Assembly: GCA_027605045.1 (NCBI GenBank)
Contig: JAQFWX010000044.1
Coordinates: forward strand, 82,111 to 146,110
Length of the DNA: 64,000 bases
From: Phallus indusiatus
Lineage: Eukaryota > Basidiomycota > Agaricomycetes > Phallales > Phallaceae
Reading direction: 5' to 3'
A program made the translations under genes and the position numbers. Of the stretch, positions 45,790 through 57,986 are shown one piece after another. The notes beneath the pieces were generated by a model. It searched no databases. It was not told the DNA's origin and was given only the letters and a program-made list of their open reading frames with translations. The number at the start of each line of letters is the position of its first letter. Positions within the stretch are counted from its first letter, which is position 1.

Positions 45790-48700
45790 ATGGCTACTTC
45801 GACGGAAGGTATCATAATATCTGGTAATTCTGGAATTTTTCATTCAAGCTCCATTTTATCTCATCTGGCAATAAAGATGTTCGGTTGACAAAACCTTCAC
45901 CCCCATGGAAATGCAACCCAAAGGTTCAGATCGTGATCAGGTACGGCAGCCAGGCGAGGAAAAGCAAAAAAATTGCGTTCAAGAAAAGTGACCCTTGCAT
46001 AATCTGGGACGAGTCTTTCTTTCTGTATGTCGCAGACTCCAATCCTCTTGATGTCAACTTTTCAACTTACATCTTCAGCGTCGGTGAACTTACTGACGAC
46101 ACTCGCATCACATTAACCATTGTCCGGGTCTATCCATTTATAATACGAAACACCGCAATTGATTCGTGCGAACATCGGGTCATTGAGCTCCTCAAGATGC
46201 AAAGCAGCTCTGGTTAGTCCAATCATCAAAAGCATCGCCGTTAACCGTAGTACTTATACGATCGTAGGGTCATGTGAATTAGACATTGCTGGAAAGTGTC
46301 AATTGACATTCAAGATTGAGAAATCACCCGACGTTGTTGCGAGCCCGGTACAACAAGTAATAGCCGCATCAGAAATCCTAAGGAAAACAGGAGTCTTATC
46401 TGAGGTTTCAAATTCTATCACCTCCGCGGTGCAGGTGTATAATGATAATGAGGAGACGTGGTCGTCGTTCCTGGACAAATTTCAGGTTTTTATGGGGGTA
46501 GTAGATAAAATTTCCGAGGTAGTTCCGTTACCAAACATACTTTCGTCTTTTCTAAAGTTATTTTCCAGATAAGCCCGTATGTGAAGGTGGCTTGGAGTGT
46601 ACTGTCTGTTATTCCTAAGGTAGAACCATGTTATTTTTCTCGTTGACATACCAAGCCTCATATATTTTATTAGACAATCATTGCGAAAAAAAATCGCGAC
46701 GATAAGATTAAACAGTTATGTGACAAACTGGAGGACGTTTACAACTACATTACGGATGCGAAACGGCTACCTGAGCTTACCAAGACCCAGTCTAAGACAC
46801 TTTCCAAGGTGGTTCAGCAAACCACTGAATGCGCGTATTTTATACGAGCATACTGTACCGAAGATACAGGTTATTATTCTCTCGATATCTTATAATTGTG
46901 CAATCAAGTCTGATTTTGAGCCTTAGTCCAGAACACGTTGAAAGGAATCATGGGAAGTGCGGACCGCAAGATCCAAGACTTCAACGACACGTTTGACCGC
47001 CTTATGGGGACTATGAAAAATTCGGTTAATCTTGAAACGAGCATTGTGACACTTCGTGTGAAGAAGGATGTTAATGAATTAAGTATGTTTACATTAATCA
47101 AATACCATCATCACTTATTCAAAATCTTGTCATTTCGCTGCAAGTTAATTTGAATTTACTCAAGGAGATGCGCTATGACGGCAGTTCCCCTCAATCTGGA
47201 AAACGATGCTCACCTGGAACTCGCAAAATGTTGATCGAGGATATATTGAAACGCATCAACGATGACGCATCGCCACAGATTCTTGTCTTGAGTGGACAAG
47301 CGGGGGTTGGAAAGTCAACGATGGCGCATACCATCGCTGGAATGTTCAAAGAACAAAACCGACTCGGGTCCATGTTCTGTTTCGATAGGAGTACCCCGAA
47401 CAAGCGTAACTGTCTTTTCAGCACCATATCGCGTGACTTGGCAGATGGTGATGCATCATGGCGAAAGAAATTGGTGGAGATCATTGAATTGGACACCGCG
47501 GTTCGGGGGACTGGGGATCTCAAAACACAATTCGATCAATTTATCATCAAGCCTTCCGAAAACACGGCAACCATTGGACCGGTGATTATCGTTGTGGATG
47601 CACTGGACGAGAGCGGGAGCCGTGATGAGCGCAAGGAGATTCTGGAAATCCTCCTTGGCAGGTGGTCCGAGCTTCCGAAGAATTATCGTCTGATTGTTAC
47701 CACCCGCCCAGAACAGGACATCGAGGCTCAGCTTGCATGTCAAAAGCTTGGATGCAAACGGATGGAGGATGTCAATGCGGAGGAAACGCGTCGTGATATC
47801 GAAGCCTATGTCTCGGAGCGTCTGGATTCAATATCGTCAACTCTGGATAGCATAGACATAAACTGGAGCAGTATACTAGCCAAGCACGCGCAAGGTCTTT
47901 TCCAATGGGCTGAGACAGCTTGCAGGTTCATTGATCCTACCGTCACAGACCAAGAGCTCATACAGGAAAAATGGAAAACTTGTGTATCAAACTCTTCCTC
48001 GTCACTATATGAACTATATCATCAAATTATATTGAGTCAACCAGAATCTCGGCGCCCTAGCTTCAAAGAAAGGCTCAAGACGGTAGTAGGCGCTATTATA
48101 ACTGCGCAAGAGCCCCTCTCAATTCACGCGCTACAAAATATCTTTGGGAATATTAAAAATATCAAGTCGACACTCGCCCCATTCGGTTCATTGTTTTCTG
48201 GCGTTCATGACTCGTCTACTCTGGTACAACCTCTTCACACCTCGTTATTCGACTTTTTCAAGGCCGAAAAAATCTCTGAGAAAGACGAACAAGACGGTGA
48301 AAAAATAAATGAATACTACATCAACACGTCAGATCAAACCCAGATGACACTCGGTTGTCTCTCCATGATGAATAGGATGCTCTGCTTCAACATTTGTCAC
48401 CTTGAGACATCACACCAGTACAATTGGGATGTGCCCAATTTGGAATCGCGTGTCAAGAAAGCCATTCCGGTCCATTTGTCGTATTCGTGTCGTTTTTGGA
48501 CCTTTCATCTTCGGTCTTCGCCTGTTAGCGGAGAACTGATTCGTGCAGTCCGGACATTGATGGATGACAAACTGATGTATTATTTTGAGGCACTCAGTTT
48601 GTTGAGAGTGTTCCAGGTTCAAGTGTTCCAGGTTGATGATGAGCAATGTTCCGTAGCAATGCAGGATATAGTGAATTGGTGTAAAGTGAGTGATCCTCTA

Positions 48701-51220
48701 TCTGTTATATTTTTTATAGCTGAATGAGGTGGTAGGATGCAGATACTGACCTAGCTCAAGACGCAATGGACGCATGGGAGTTTGCATTTGATTTTAGAGA
48801 CATGATGAATGAGAGCACACCACATATCTATCTATCGGCCCTTCCCTTTACCCCTCGCAGTTCGTTTGTATCCAGAAAGTATCTTGAAAGGTTCCCTAGA
48901 CTGTTCACGTTCGATGTTGGTCAACCTATCGGCTCACGCAGAATCGGATTCATGCGAAGAAGTAACGGTAGAGTGTTTGTTTTATCTCCGAAAGGCGAAT
49001 ATATCGCAAGTGCAACCCGATCCAATCCTTGTGTATGGAACTACGTAACGGGGGAGGAGCATAATACGGCTCACGAACGTCACTCTTATTCCCATATTTG
49101 CAACATGGTATTTTCCCATGATGGTGAATTGGTGTACTGTTGTTTTAGAAACGGTGATATTCTAATATGGAATATGGGAACAAAAGAGGTGGAGATAGAG
49201 AGATATGCGAAGATAGTCGGTGACAAGTGTCATCATTGTGCCATCTCTTCGGACGGGGGCTTTATATTATGGTCCACAGAAGAGGGACTGCACCTACTAT
49301 TCGATCGAACAAGTCGTCAGGTGGTCAAACGCTTCGAAGAGGAGTGTTATGTTCCTCACCTTTCTCCCAACGGAAACTGGACTGCTTTCTATCGCCGCTC
49401 CGAAAAGCAACTGTACATACGGAATACTAGAAACGAGACGCAGCACGTCGTGCCCTGTCATAATTTATGGCGTCTGAAACTCACTAACAACTACATTACA
49501 TTCAGCCAAAGCAAAGGTTACGCCCCGATAGAGATCTGGGATCTACGGACAAGCACTAAAGTCACCGAAATTCAACACGGGCCGGGCGTCGTACACTTTT
49601 GTTTGTCCCCTGATGATCAATATATCCTATCTACCTCTGCCGAAATGTACTCAATTTGGAGCGTGTCTACGGGAAAACTAATCAGTCGATCCTATCCAGA
49701 CGATAACATTGGCTGTTTAGGGTTCTCACACGATTCAAAATCAATTGTGCTGTTGACAGGCAGTGCCACATCTTTGTACGCGACAATCCGCATTCATCCA
49801 TGGGATGAATTTATAGAACCGATCCATCCGCACAACAATGAAATTGAGGAAGTGCGTGCAATCTGGCTACGGGGTTCATATCTCATTCTTCAGTATATGA
49901 CAATTCTCGACGAGTATCGCCTCCGAATCTTAGATATGATGACAACAATCTTTGACACCGACCTGCGAGTCTATGGAGATGTTGATGTTTATCCTGAAGA
50001 AGAAAATGTCTGCGTGGCGTACATTAGCAGGCGGGGACTCTGTCTTTGGAAGGAAAAAGAAGGCGAGATTGTTATAGATGGATCAGGCCGTTCAAACATC
50101 AGCCTCGTGTGTTTGGACAACTATCTTATTTCCGGACGCGAAAAAACCATTTCAATATGGGATAGTCGTACCCACAAATTGGTTCGTGGTCCAATCGACT
50201 TGCCATATGAACCGGGAAGCCTTCTACCCGTGCGAGATACCCGCTTTGCTCTCGTATATGGCAGATATCGTGATAAAATGGAAATTCGGGAATGCGAATC
50301 AGGTGACAGAGTAGGGGAAATGGTTACATTCGAATCAAAGTCTATCGTTTCCCCGATTGTCGTTTCTGCCAACAGGGAACATATCATATACGTTTCAAAG
50401 GAGCGTGTCGATACACTAGATCTAACAGGAGCAATAGTGAGCTCAATTTCATTCTCAACCTTTCGTTCAGCCGCTTCAGTGCGACGATCTCTCAATGGAA
50501 AGTATATCGCATGGGTTGATGATGGCGAGATCAAACTCTTTGATGTGGACACCGAAACCTTGCTCACTGGCCCATCGCTTGATCGACGAGCCACCAACGT
50601 TTGGTTCTCCGATGACTCAAAACGTATTATAATAGGGTCTGGCGCAGATCGTTGGTCGAGGGTCGAGCTTCTGGATGTCTGGGACATACAATCCAAAAAC
50701 ATTGTCGCCGAAACAATTCGATGCTCGTTCGGAACAGGTGAACAGATAAAAACGCTAATTTTAAACAAAAAACATCTAATAGTTTTGGATAAATCGGCTG
50801 ATGTTTGTTATGTCTGGGACTTGGATGCATATGAGATAATGTCTCCTCTGTACAAGGCTCCTCCATTGCTCACCGCCGGTGGTTCCTATACCAAGGGGTA
50901 AGTATGGTATCATTTATATTCAACGTGATTCACTCAAGGAGATACTTAGAGCATCGGTATCCAACAAGACAGAGATATTGGATTACGCATTAATGGCCTG
51001 GAAAAAAGCCTCACTTCCTGCTTTCCCTAGTATAAATATTAGAGACGGATGGGTTCGGGGTTTGCAGGATGAACTTTTGTTTTGGCTCCCAAAAAAGATG
51101 AGAGACCGGCTTTGGTTTCCATGCATGACGTATATGTCGCATCGAAAGTTCACAAAACTAAATTTCACAAATTTTGTACATGGTACCAATTGGACAGAAT
51201 GTGGACCTAGAGACGACTAG
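45790..51220 (+). CDS. STAND/NLR protein: C2 - helical - NACHT - WD40 (copy 1)
   Basis: Nine exons: 45790-45808, 45877-46212, 46268-46518, 46569-46619, 46674-46869, 46927-47082, 47145-48685, 48736-50897, 50950-51220. They splice in frame to about 1,660 residues. N-terminal C2-like domain (VQIVIRYGSQARKSK; DPCIIWDESFFLYV). Helical region typical of Agaricomycete STANDs (YVKVAWSVLSVIPKT; ADRKIQDFNDTFDRLM). NACHT: P-loop SGQAGVGKSTMAHT near residue 390, Walker B IIVVDALDES near 483, sensor-like RLIVTTRPEQD. The C-terminal 700 residues form a degenerate WD40 propeller (NGDILIWNMG; EIWDLRTSTKV; TISIWDSRTHK), closed by a short conserved tail. Such proteins act as intracellular sensors, in immunity or non-self recognition; the ligand is unknown. 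A 15 bp duplication (VFQVQVFQV) near 48615 is absent from copy 2. Confidence 0.9.
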
Positions 51221-52429
51221 GGTCTAAACCGAATGAACATATGTAGTTTGTATAAAAAAAGACGCATGTACGTAGTCTCTACTACCAGACAACAAATACC
51301 ACCGACGATGAATGGTAATCCACTTTCCTCATGTCCGTACGTGTCCGTGTCGAACACGTCAACGTTCAACGTTCAACTTTCAAATTGTGAAGCATATAAT
51401 GACTCCGACTTCGAGCGTGCACGCGGTCAGAGGCCTGAAAGCAAACCTATGAACACACAAATTCAACCATAAAATCGATGATTTCAAAAATCGAGCCCAA
51501 CAATCGGGACGTTCAGAGTCGTCTCAAAAATACACTGTTGAAAATTCTCCCGCACTTGCATGTTGCCCCAGCCCCTTTAATCCGGAAGTTCATAATCCAG
51601 CGTGAGCCTGAGGCCTGAACCCTTCCGGTTTTCCCGCCTGAACTCGGAGCGCAACAACGGGAGGTAGAACAGAGTTGGCATCGGGATGGGATGGAGGAGG
51701 TCGCGTTCAACGAACCGTTTTTGAACAGTTTTGAACCCAATTGTCGCGTCGCCTGGAAGTATCCCACCAAGTTGTGCGCGATTGAGCACCCGCGAACGCT
51801 ATTGTCAGACTCTTTAGAAGTGCTTGGGCGTTATATTCCCATCCCCATTCACCAAATGACATTCATACGCCCACTTTTTCTTTCAGTTTGTCCAGACTCG
51901 TCGCCATTGTTTTGTGCAGACCTTCAAGTCATTAGACAATTTGCCAGAACTTACCGTGTTACCCGAATAGAACGGCCGGACCCGATATCCACAGTCGCGA
52001 ACGAACTTGAATAACGAGTTAGGAAACCCTATTCCTGGCTCACTTGGGCTTCTCTTTAATATGGTGCGTACCGAGCTCTCAGAGAAAAGCATAAATTTCT
52101 AATTCATTAGCATGTTCTTGCAGGTTGTACCCGATGTACATACATGCGCATGTATAACGGAATTTTGCAATGCCAAAACGTCCAAACTGAAAGTTCCTTA
52201 CGTCAGTTTGATGGGCCCGTCCGACGAGATGCCCTTGCTTATGCTTATAAAAAAATGAAGGGGTGAACGATAGTGCATCAATGAAAAGAGAAACGGCCGT
52301 ACCATTGAGGCCGTCCAACTCGGATCCATCGCCACATAAGTTTTCGAACGACTGGATTTAAGGCGCGAAATCCCTGCTGGCGTGTACATACAGCTGCTAA
52401 TCGTCACCAGCGAACAAGCCAACTCTTCG
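51221..52429. other. Spacer after NLR copy 1
   Basis: Contains duplicated block a' (51651-51725). A 107-aa plus-strand frame at 51691-52014 has no recognisable motif. Otherwise nothing identified. Confidence 0.45.
51651..51725 (+). repeat. Duplicated block a, copy 2
   Basis: Counterpart of 44666-44739. It is followed by about 1 kb of sequence missing from the copy-1 flank before block b resumes. Confidence 0.6.
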
Positions 52430-52722
52430 TGGCCGAGAAAAATCTTTGAGAAATTTCAACAAACTGGCAAAAAAAAATGAGTACGACATCGATATTTGTC
52501 TTCTTGAAACACCACACCTGCGCGATCGAGACGTGCCCGAGTTCAATTCGTGTGTCAAGAGATCTATCCCGTTCCATTTAAAGTACGAAGCATATAGGTG
52601 CATTCGTTCATCGCCAGTTTCGTGTCGGCGAGAGTTTTGGGATGCTCTGCATGTTCACGTCACCGGTTTGATCGAGATAGTCAGAACTTTGGCTTCTTCA
52701 TTAAAGTCCACGGTACAGTGAC
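52430..52722 (+). pseudogene. Relic of an NLR linker (NACHT-WD junction)
   Basis: A 90-residue frame reads KNEYDIDICLLETPHLRDRD, VPEFNSCVKRSIPFHLKYEA and IRSSPVSCRREFWDALH. This aligns with the post-NACHT linker of the two flanking NLRs (NICHLETSHLRNEDVPNLES; AIPVHLSYSCRF; LRSSPVSGELIHAVRTL). About 23 residues corresponding to SDQTQMTLGCLSVMNRML are missing, and neither NACHT nor WD40 sequence adjoins it. It stops in frame at about 52720. It is too diverged to come from the recent duplication, so it is an older family member reduced to a fragment. Confidence 0.75.
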
Positions 52723-52774
52723 ACGCCGAAGGTATAGGGATGTATGCACAGCAAAGACGGAATATATCAGAATT

Positions 52775-52930
52775 GGGATCAATATGGAAGAGACACGCGT
52801 TCGTTTCCCAAGCTACTTGTCGCGAGATATGAGAGCATGCCGCCGTCAACGATACGGACCAATGCATCTCCTTCAGCACTGGTAAGGTCCGTAGATTGAA
52901 GTGTGGTGATATAGTGTAGTGATGGTTTGC
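52775..52930 (+). repeat. Duplicated block b, copy 2
   Basis: Counterpart of 44750-44924, placed just after the NLR relic. Followed by about 3.3 kb not present in the copy-1 flank. Confidence 0.8.
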
Positions 52931-55900
52931 GATGACATTCGTGGTCAGGAAGGGGTTGGTTTCAGTGTAAGATAAAGCCGGGATAGTGGGACAATTCATT
53001 AAGTTTCATCGGATAGACAAAACCATGCCGAGATTGAAATAGGGTGGAATAAGAAATTGAGGATAACTCGGATTGCGCTTGGTGCAAATAAACGACGACC
53101 AATTACGGACAGGGGATTAGAGAGGATGGCTGCACGAGGTTGACGTTCATCGCAGACTTGAGTCGAACCCCAAAAAGTGCTATATCTCTTCCTGGTCATC
53201 CAAACATGGCCATGCTCGGATCCTTGCTAACTGTGTCCGATACATATTGGATCAATTGGTCTGATACCTAATAAAATAGAGTAATGAGCTACGTAATTAG
53301 GGACAAATAGCTAATTTTTTTCGGGGACTCACCGAATAAGAGGGCTGCTGCTGGACGTCTTGTTGGCGATGACGCTAGTTTAGTTAGTGCTGTTCAAGCT
53401 AAGTCGCGCTGTTCAAGTCGCGTTGAACATTTTCAAACCCAGCTAGCCCGGGTGTATCTCACATCGACAGTTTTCTTTTGTCTTATGTATATTAAACAGA
53501 ATTGCTACTTTTATCAACAGGGATTTTCATCGGGGGCTTGTCAGCTGATTTCTTTGACAAAAGCAAAATGACGCCATTGAAATCTCAGGTTTGTTTAGTA
53601 GCCGACGGCGCGACTTAGACTGGCAGTTTTCACCGTCTCCTAAGAAATCTCTGCCTCTGGGCACTGGGAGAGTGACTACCGGGCTTAATCTGTTGTCCTG
53701 GGTCTTTTGTGTACAAATATAGTGAGCTCAGCACACGAATGATGATTTTATTTGGCTCATTCACATTGCCAGTGCGCAAACAAGGCCATAAGGCGAGAAG
53801 AACGTTCAATCACGGAATAACATGTCTCATCTCTACAAGAAACATTATCAGTCGTCATTAACAACGTCCTCCAGGGGCACTCTCTCGTAAACGCGTCTTG
53901 GTAACTCGAAAGGTTTGTCGTTTAATTTCTCACCACACACCAGCCGTCACTGACGTATAACGCGCTGCCATCAATATACGGGCGTAGTGGGTGCATCAAG
54001 AATCACCTTTCAAACTTGCCATAATAGGCGGTGGCACCTTCAGCTTCAGGCTTTCACCATCACACCGCCCTCATTCCCCATTTTATACCCTGCCCCCTCG
54101 CTCGCGCCCCCAGCTTCCATTCTTCCAACACTAATATATCCCTATCCTAAGCATCGATTCGCCGGTATGCAAACCCTGCAGAAATGCGCTTCTTCTAACA
54201 TTCAGTACTAATAGACTACAGGACTGGGCTTTATGGGAAGTAGACTTAGAAAAGACTTGTCTCAGCTTCGTCGTCCCCAGGTAACCTTGCTTTACTGATT
54301 ATCCGCGTCACTCATCCACTTGGTAAGCACTTTCTGTGGACGGCCATATTGCGCAGAACGTATGTGAGCATTGTATATGCATCAGGATGAACACCACTTT
54401 ATAAAAACAGCGCTTTGTTTCAACTCGCGTCTGTTCGATGAGCACAAGCCATTTTCAAAGCATTGACTTTCATGGAGGGCACGCAAAGTAAATTGTAAAA
54501 ACTACCATTGTACGTTATTGTATATGTACGTGAATGGGATTAGCGAATAAAGTACCTAACCCGATTGAACCGAGCAAGGATAAGACTTATGTACTTTGAC
54601 AACTGAAGCACGGACATGGATATAAATGACGGAAAGCGATTGTACACATATGAGCTGGAACTTTACTTATGGAATGAATTCAAAATCTCGCGAAGTATGC
54701 CATTGCAGTAAAAGCCAGTTGGTACGATGATATTGTGTTCCAGGGGACACGAAAAGAGCGAGAGTATGTACAGGAGTGTATCGCATGCTTTGGTGTCCAG
54801 TCTCCGGACAGTTCGTTCAGTGCCCAACACGTTTTCCATGTCTCGTAGTTCCCAATTGAGCCTCTATGCTTTGTTGGTACAACGTGTGCAACTATCACGT
54901 ATTTATTATTCTAAGTCGCGTATCGTACAGATTGTTTTGTCGTCAGGATCCCACGAATCGAGGCTCTCCGACTAGGATTCATCACCACCAAGGCTTTTGA
55001 ACACCTGCGGAGGTGTGAATTGACGGTCCGGAATCCCTGGCCGCCAGCGAACAAGCCAACTCTTCAGGCTTTCTGGAAGAATAAATAACGACGCGCTTTT
55101 AGCAAACCGGGCTGCGTGTCGGATTAGGAGATACAAACGTTATCCTGTCCGGTCGTACTCTTCAGGCGACGGTTTCTAAGTTTGATCATGTTAAGAGAAC
55201 GAACTATGCACAGAACTACCGTAAGTACTAACAAAAATAGAGTCAATGTCACATTCATAAGGGAGCATCTCACCAAAGTTGTAAGCGTGCGCCCGCTGCA
55301 AACCATTATCAGTATCAAAATTCTGGTCTTCTGAAATCCAAGGGAGTGGCTATACTACCGTATACGCAGATCATACACGTATGTTGCAAGTTATGGCGAG
55401 AACGTGTTCCAAGAACGATGAAATCCGGCTCCACTGAGTTTGACTCAAAAGATTTTCGTATTCAAATTGCAGGGCGAAACAAACTCTGGCTGCCTCGACT
55501 GTGTTTTGTATAGTACGACAGACCAAAGACGGCGTTCAGCACTCGTAACCCTTTAAGTCTGACATTGTTGCAGTAGATGCCTTTAGAACAACTACGTTGG
55601 CGACATCTGTTGGTGAAGTCTGCCGTCTGGAGAGAATTCGTCACATAACTAAGATTATAATCAGGTTCATCATGCAATTGAAAAAGAAATGACAAGAGAT
55701 GGTAGTGCAATTGGGTACCTACGTTCGAGGTTTGTTCGCCGCTTGCTCACTTCGCACCTTTGCCCAGCTTTGCCCCCGTAATCTCTGACAATCACATACA
55801 GCAGGATCTTCGATTTTTGATTTTTCATCGGGGTCTTTCGCTTCCAAATCGTTAAAGCTCGACGACGCTGGCTGTAATGCTGCTGTTCGGAAAATGTTCC

Positions 55901-56257
55901 CCAGTGTCCTATTATAGCAGCTGAAGACGTTGGACTTCCTACCTTCAACAGTAAAAGCTTCCTCCTTCTAGAAACCCGAGTTCATTGACATTAACAATCA
56001 CTGTGTGGAGTATTTGTGAGGTATTAAACATGTCATTCATCAGTCTCCGCGTTACTCGTTGTCCACTCGCGGTCATAACACATAAGTAATTTGAAACTGA
56101 AAGCGATACGAAAAGCATTGTGGAAGAGAGCCGTAAGTACTGGTGACAACACAACATTCGAATATAGCTAGCTCAGCATCGTCGCATTGGTAGCCCATTG
56201 GCATAAGCTGCTCTTGATCGTTGGCCAATCTTATTTTTGCAGCAACTCAGACATCGT
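52931..56257. other. 3.3 kb anonymous insert between blocks b and c
   Basis: No gene recognised. Short minus-strand frames at 55124-55318 (a hydrophobic helix, LFLLVLTVVLCIV) and 55945-56157 could be decayed pieces of a membrane protein, but no family can be named. A 22 bp string near 55047 is shared with 52408-52429, just before the NLR relic. The origin of this stretch is unclear. Confidence 0.45.
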
Positions 56258-56420
56258 CTAGCAGGCTTCAAGTCAACAGCGGAACCAGTAGACGGAGTCC
56301 GGCTAGCAAGAAGTTTGTGAGTAGATAATTTGTCTTGAGATGGCGAGAATATTCACCTCTGTACACGTAGCTCTCCCCAACTCATAAGTGCCCACCATGG
56401 ATTTCCCAAGGAGGAACGCG
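56258..56420 (+). repeat. Duplicated block c, copy 2
   Basis: Counterpart of 44953-45119. Similarity stops at about 56420 within GGAACGCGATG and resumes at about 58760 in block d. Confidence 0.8.
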
Positions 56421-57290
56421 ATGTAAGGATCCGATGTATATAGCTTTGTGTATGGCGGCTATATGTGATCGGAATAACTACTAGATATTTGATTATAGAG
56501 GTCGTTAGTCTACCGTGGAGCGGGTCCTGGTGCTGATTTCGGGTAATGAGAGAATGAGTAATTGGGGAATGGGGATGTGTGGATGTATGCGCTGATATCG
56601 AAACCAACACAGACAAAACACCAACAACAACTGCAACGACTAGGGGAGATCGTATGCAAATGTGCAAGTGATATAATGAACAGGCGTCGGCAAAAGACTT
56701 GAGTTGCGACTTAGTATGGAGGATCTACAATCAATGATGACAGTTATCCTTCTGCGAGTTAGTGAAGCGACAATAAAATTGAAATGAAAATCGCTAGTTT
56801 ATACTCCGAGACCTCACTCAGAGTTAATCCAAAGATAAAGATGTGAGCGTAGAATTAGACTAGAGACGAAACTTGACTTGAACTTGAACTGAGCTTGACT
56901 TAAACTTGACTTGAACTAAACTGTGAGACAACTCGTCCGGTAGAATTGCTGCTGTTACAAGTATTTACATGCAGTATATATACTTTTCAGAGTGCATAGC
57001 ATTGGTGAGACGATCACTCATCGTTCACCGGGATAACAAACAAGAGGAAACAAAAAGAACAAAAGAAATATGGAGGATAGGAGAATCGCGAGAGATTGAT
57101 GGGGATACAATTACAACAAAAGGAATCATAAACATAGATAGGGGAAAATGATGAAGCCAAAACAAAAGAACAAAAGAAAACAAAAAGAGATCAAATAAGA
57201 TGAACAAAACCGGCTCAAGACACAGCCCTTGCCTGACTCAACACCTGGCACTTCCCGCGCTGCCTCCATCCTGTACCATACCATTCCATC
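56421..57290. other. 3' part of the 2.3 kb insert
   Basis: No gene recognised. Includes an ACTTGA-type simple repeat (56869-56925) and a purine-rich stretch (57030-57190). Probably holds the 3' UTR of the minus-strand gene ending at 57291. Confidence 0.45.
56869..56925. repeat. Imperfect ACTTGA simple repeat
   Basis: Repeated units of CTTGA(A/C)TTGA type, e.g. GACTTGAACTTGAACTGAGC and TTGACTTGAACT. A short degenerate microsatellite. Confidence 0.7.
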
Positions 57291-57881
57291 TTATTCTTCT
57301 GACTGATCTGGCTCCGGCTGCTGAGATCGGTTTCTCCGTGGCAGTGGAAGAATGATGATAGGATTAGGAATCGATGGTCGCCTCAGATCTTCGAATAGAT
57401 CGCTTTCCACTTCTTGATAAGTGGGTAAAGGGTGCGTACGAGCTTCAGAAAAGTCTGGGGGAGGTGGCATGGCGGAAAAAGGGGCATCAACAAATAAGAA
57501 CTGTACGTAACCATAGAACCAGTGACGAAAAACCAATCTCCATATGACTACTCCATCCCGTTGAGCAGTTAGGAACCCAACAAACTCATACGACTCGTGC
57601 ATGACATTGATGTTGGTTCGTTCGTATAGAGTTAAGGCTCGTGGGTATCCTAGTTCTAAATCGTCATATGGAACAGTTACTTCCATCGCAGGGGGTGGTG
57701 TCGTGGGGAGTACAGTATTAGGATCGATGTTGATTTCGGGGACAAGAGTGTTGTAAACGCGGATAATGGTGAGGAAGCCAGGATTTTGACCGGTTCTGAG
57801 AGAAGAACGGAACGTAAAGGGGAAGAAAGGAAGTTGTAAATATGGAATGGGATTTTGTGGGTTTTCGTTATTATTCGACAT
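57291..57881 (-). CDS. Hypothetical protein, tandem pair member 1 (196 aa)
   Basis: Single-exon gene from ATG 57881 to its stop at 57291. No signal peptide or transmembrane helix. An N-terminal beta-like domain (FLTIIRVYNTLVPEINIDPN; MEVTVPYDDLELGYPRALTL; HESYEFVGFLTAQRDG; YGYVQFLFVDAPFS) is followed by a Pro/Glu/Arg-rich tail (SDLFEDLRRPSIPNPIIILP). The domain resembles that of the neighbour at 57987-58643: both show IDxNTxLP or DxDTHLP, a DL..P segment, a V.FLT or VNIYLT strand and a closing FVDAPFS or VLDVPS. No known family. It lies in a block inserted between NLR flanking repeats. Lack of introns is unusual for this window. Confidence 0.6.
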   Translation of the reverse strand: MSNNNENPQNPIPYLQLPFFPFTFRSSLRTGQNPGFLTIIRVYNTLVPEINIDPNTVLPTTPPPAMEVTVPYDDLELGYPRALTLYERTNINVMHESYEFVGFLTAQRDGVVIWRLVFRHWFYGYVQFLFVDAPFSAMPPPPDFSEARTHPLPTYQEVESDLFEDLRRPSIPNPIIILPLPRRNRSQQPEPDQSEE

Positions 57882-57986
57882 AGTGGGAATACAAGAGGAA
57901 AGGAAGCGCTAAGGGAACTGTTCAAGAAGGAAGAAGAAAAGTAAGTGGATCTGATAGTTTTTGCCTCATATGCTATCTTTATTGTT

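Noticed and set aside
50121..50768. 215-aa minus-strand frame inside the WD40 exon
   Set aside because: Antisense shadow of the long NLR exon.
51691..52014. 107-aa plus-strand frame after NLR copy 1
   Set aside because: Starts inside duplicated block a and is not conserved in the copy-1 counterpart; no motif or splice support.
54680..56157. Chain of short minus-strand frames with a hydrophobic helix, possible membrane protein gene
   Set aside because: The pieces could not be joined by plausible introns into a continuous protein and no conserved motif was recognised. Left as possible decay.
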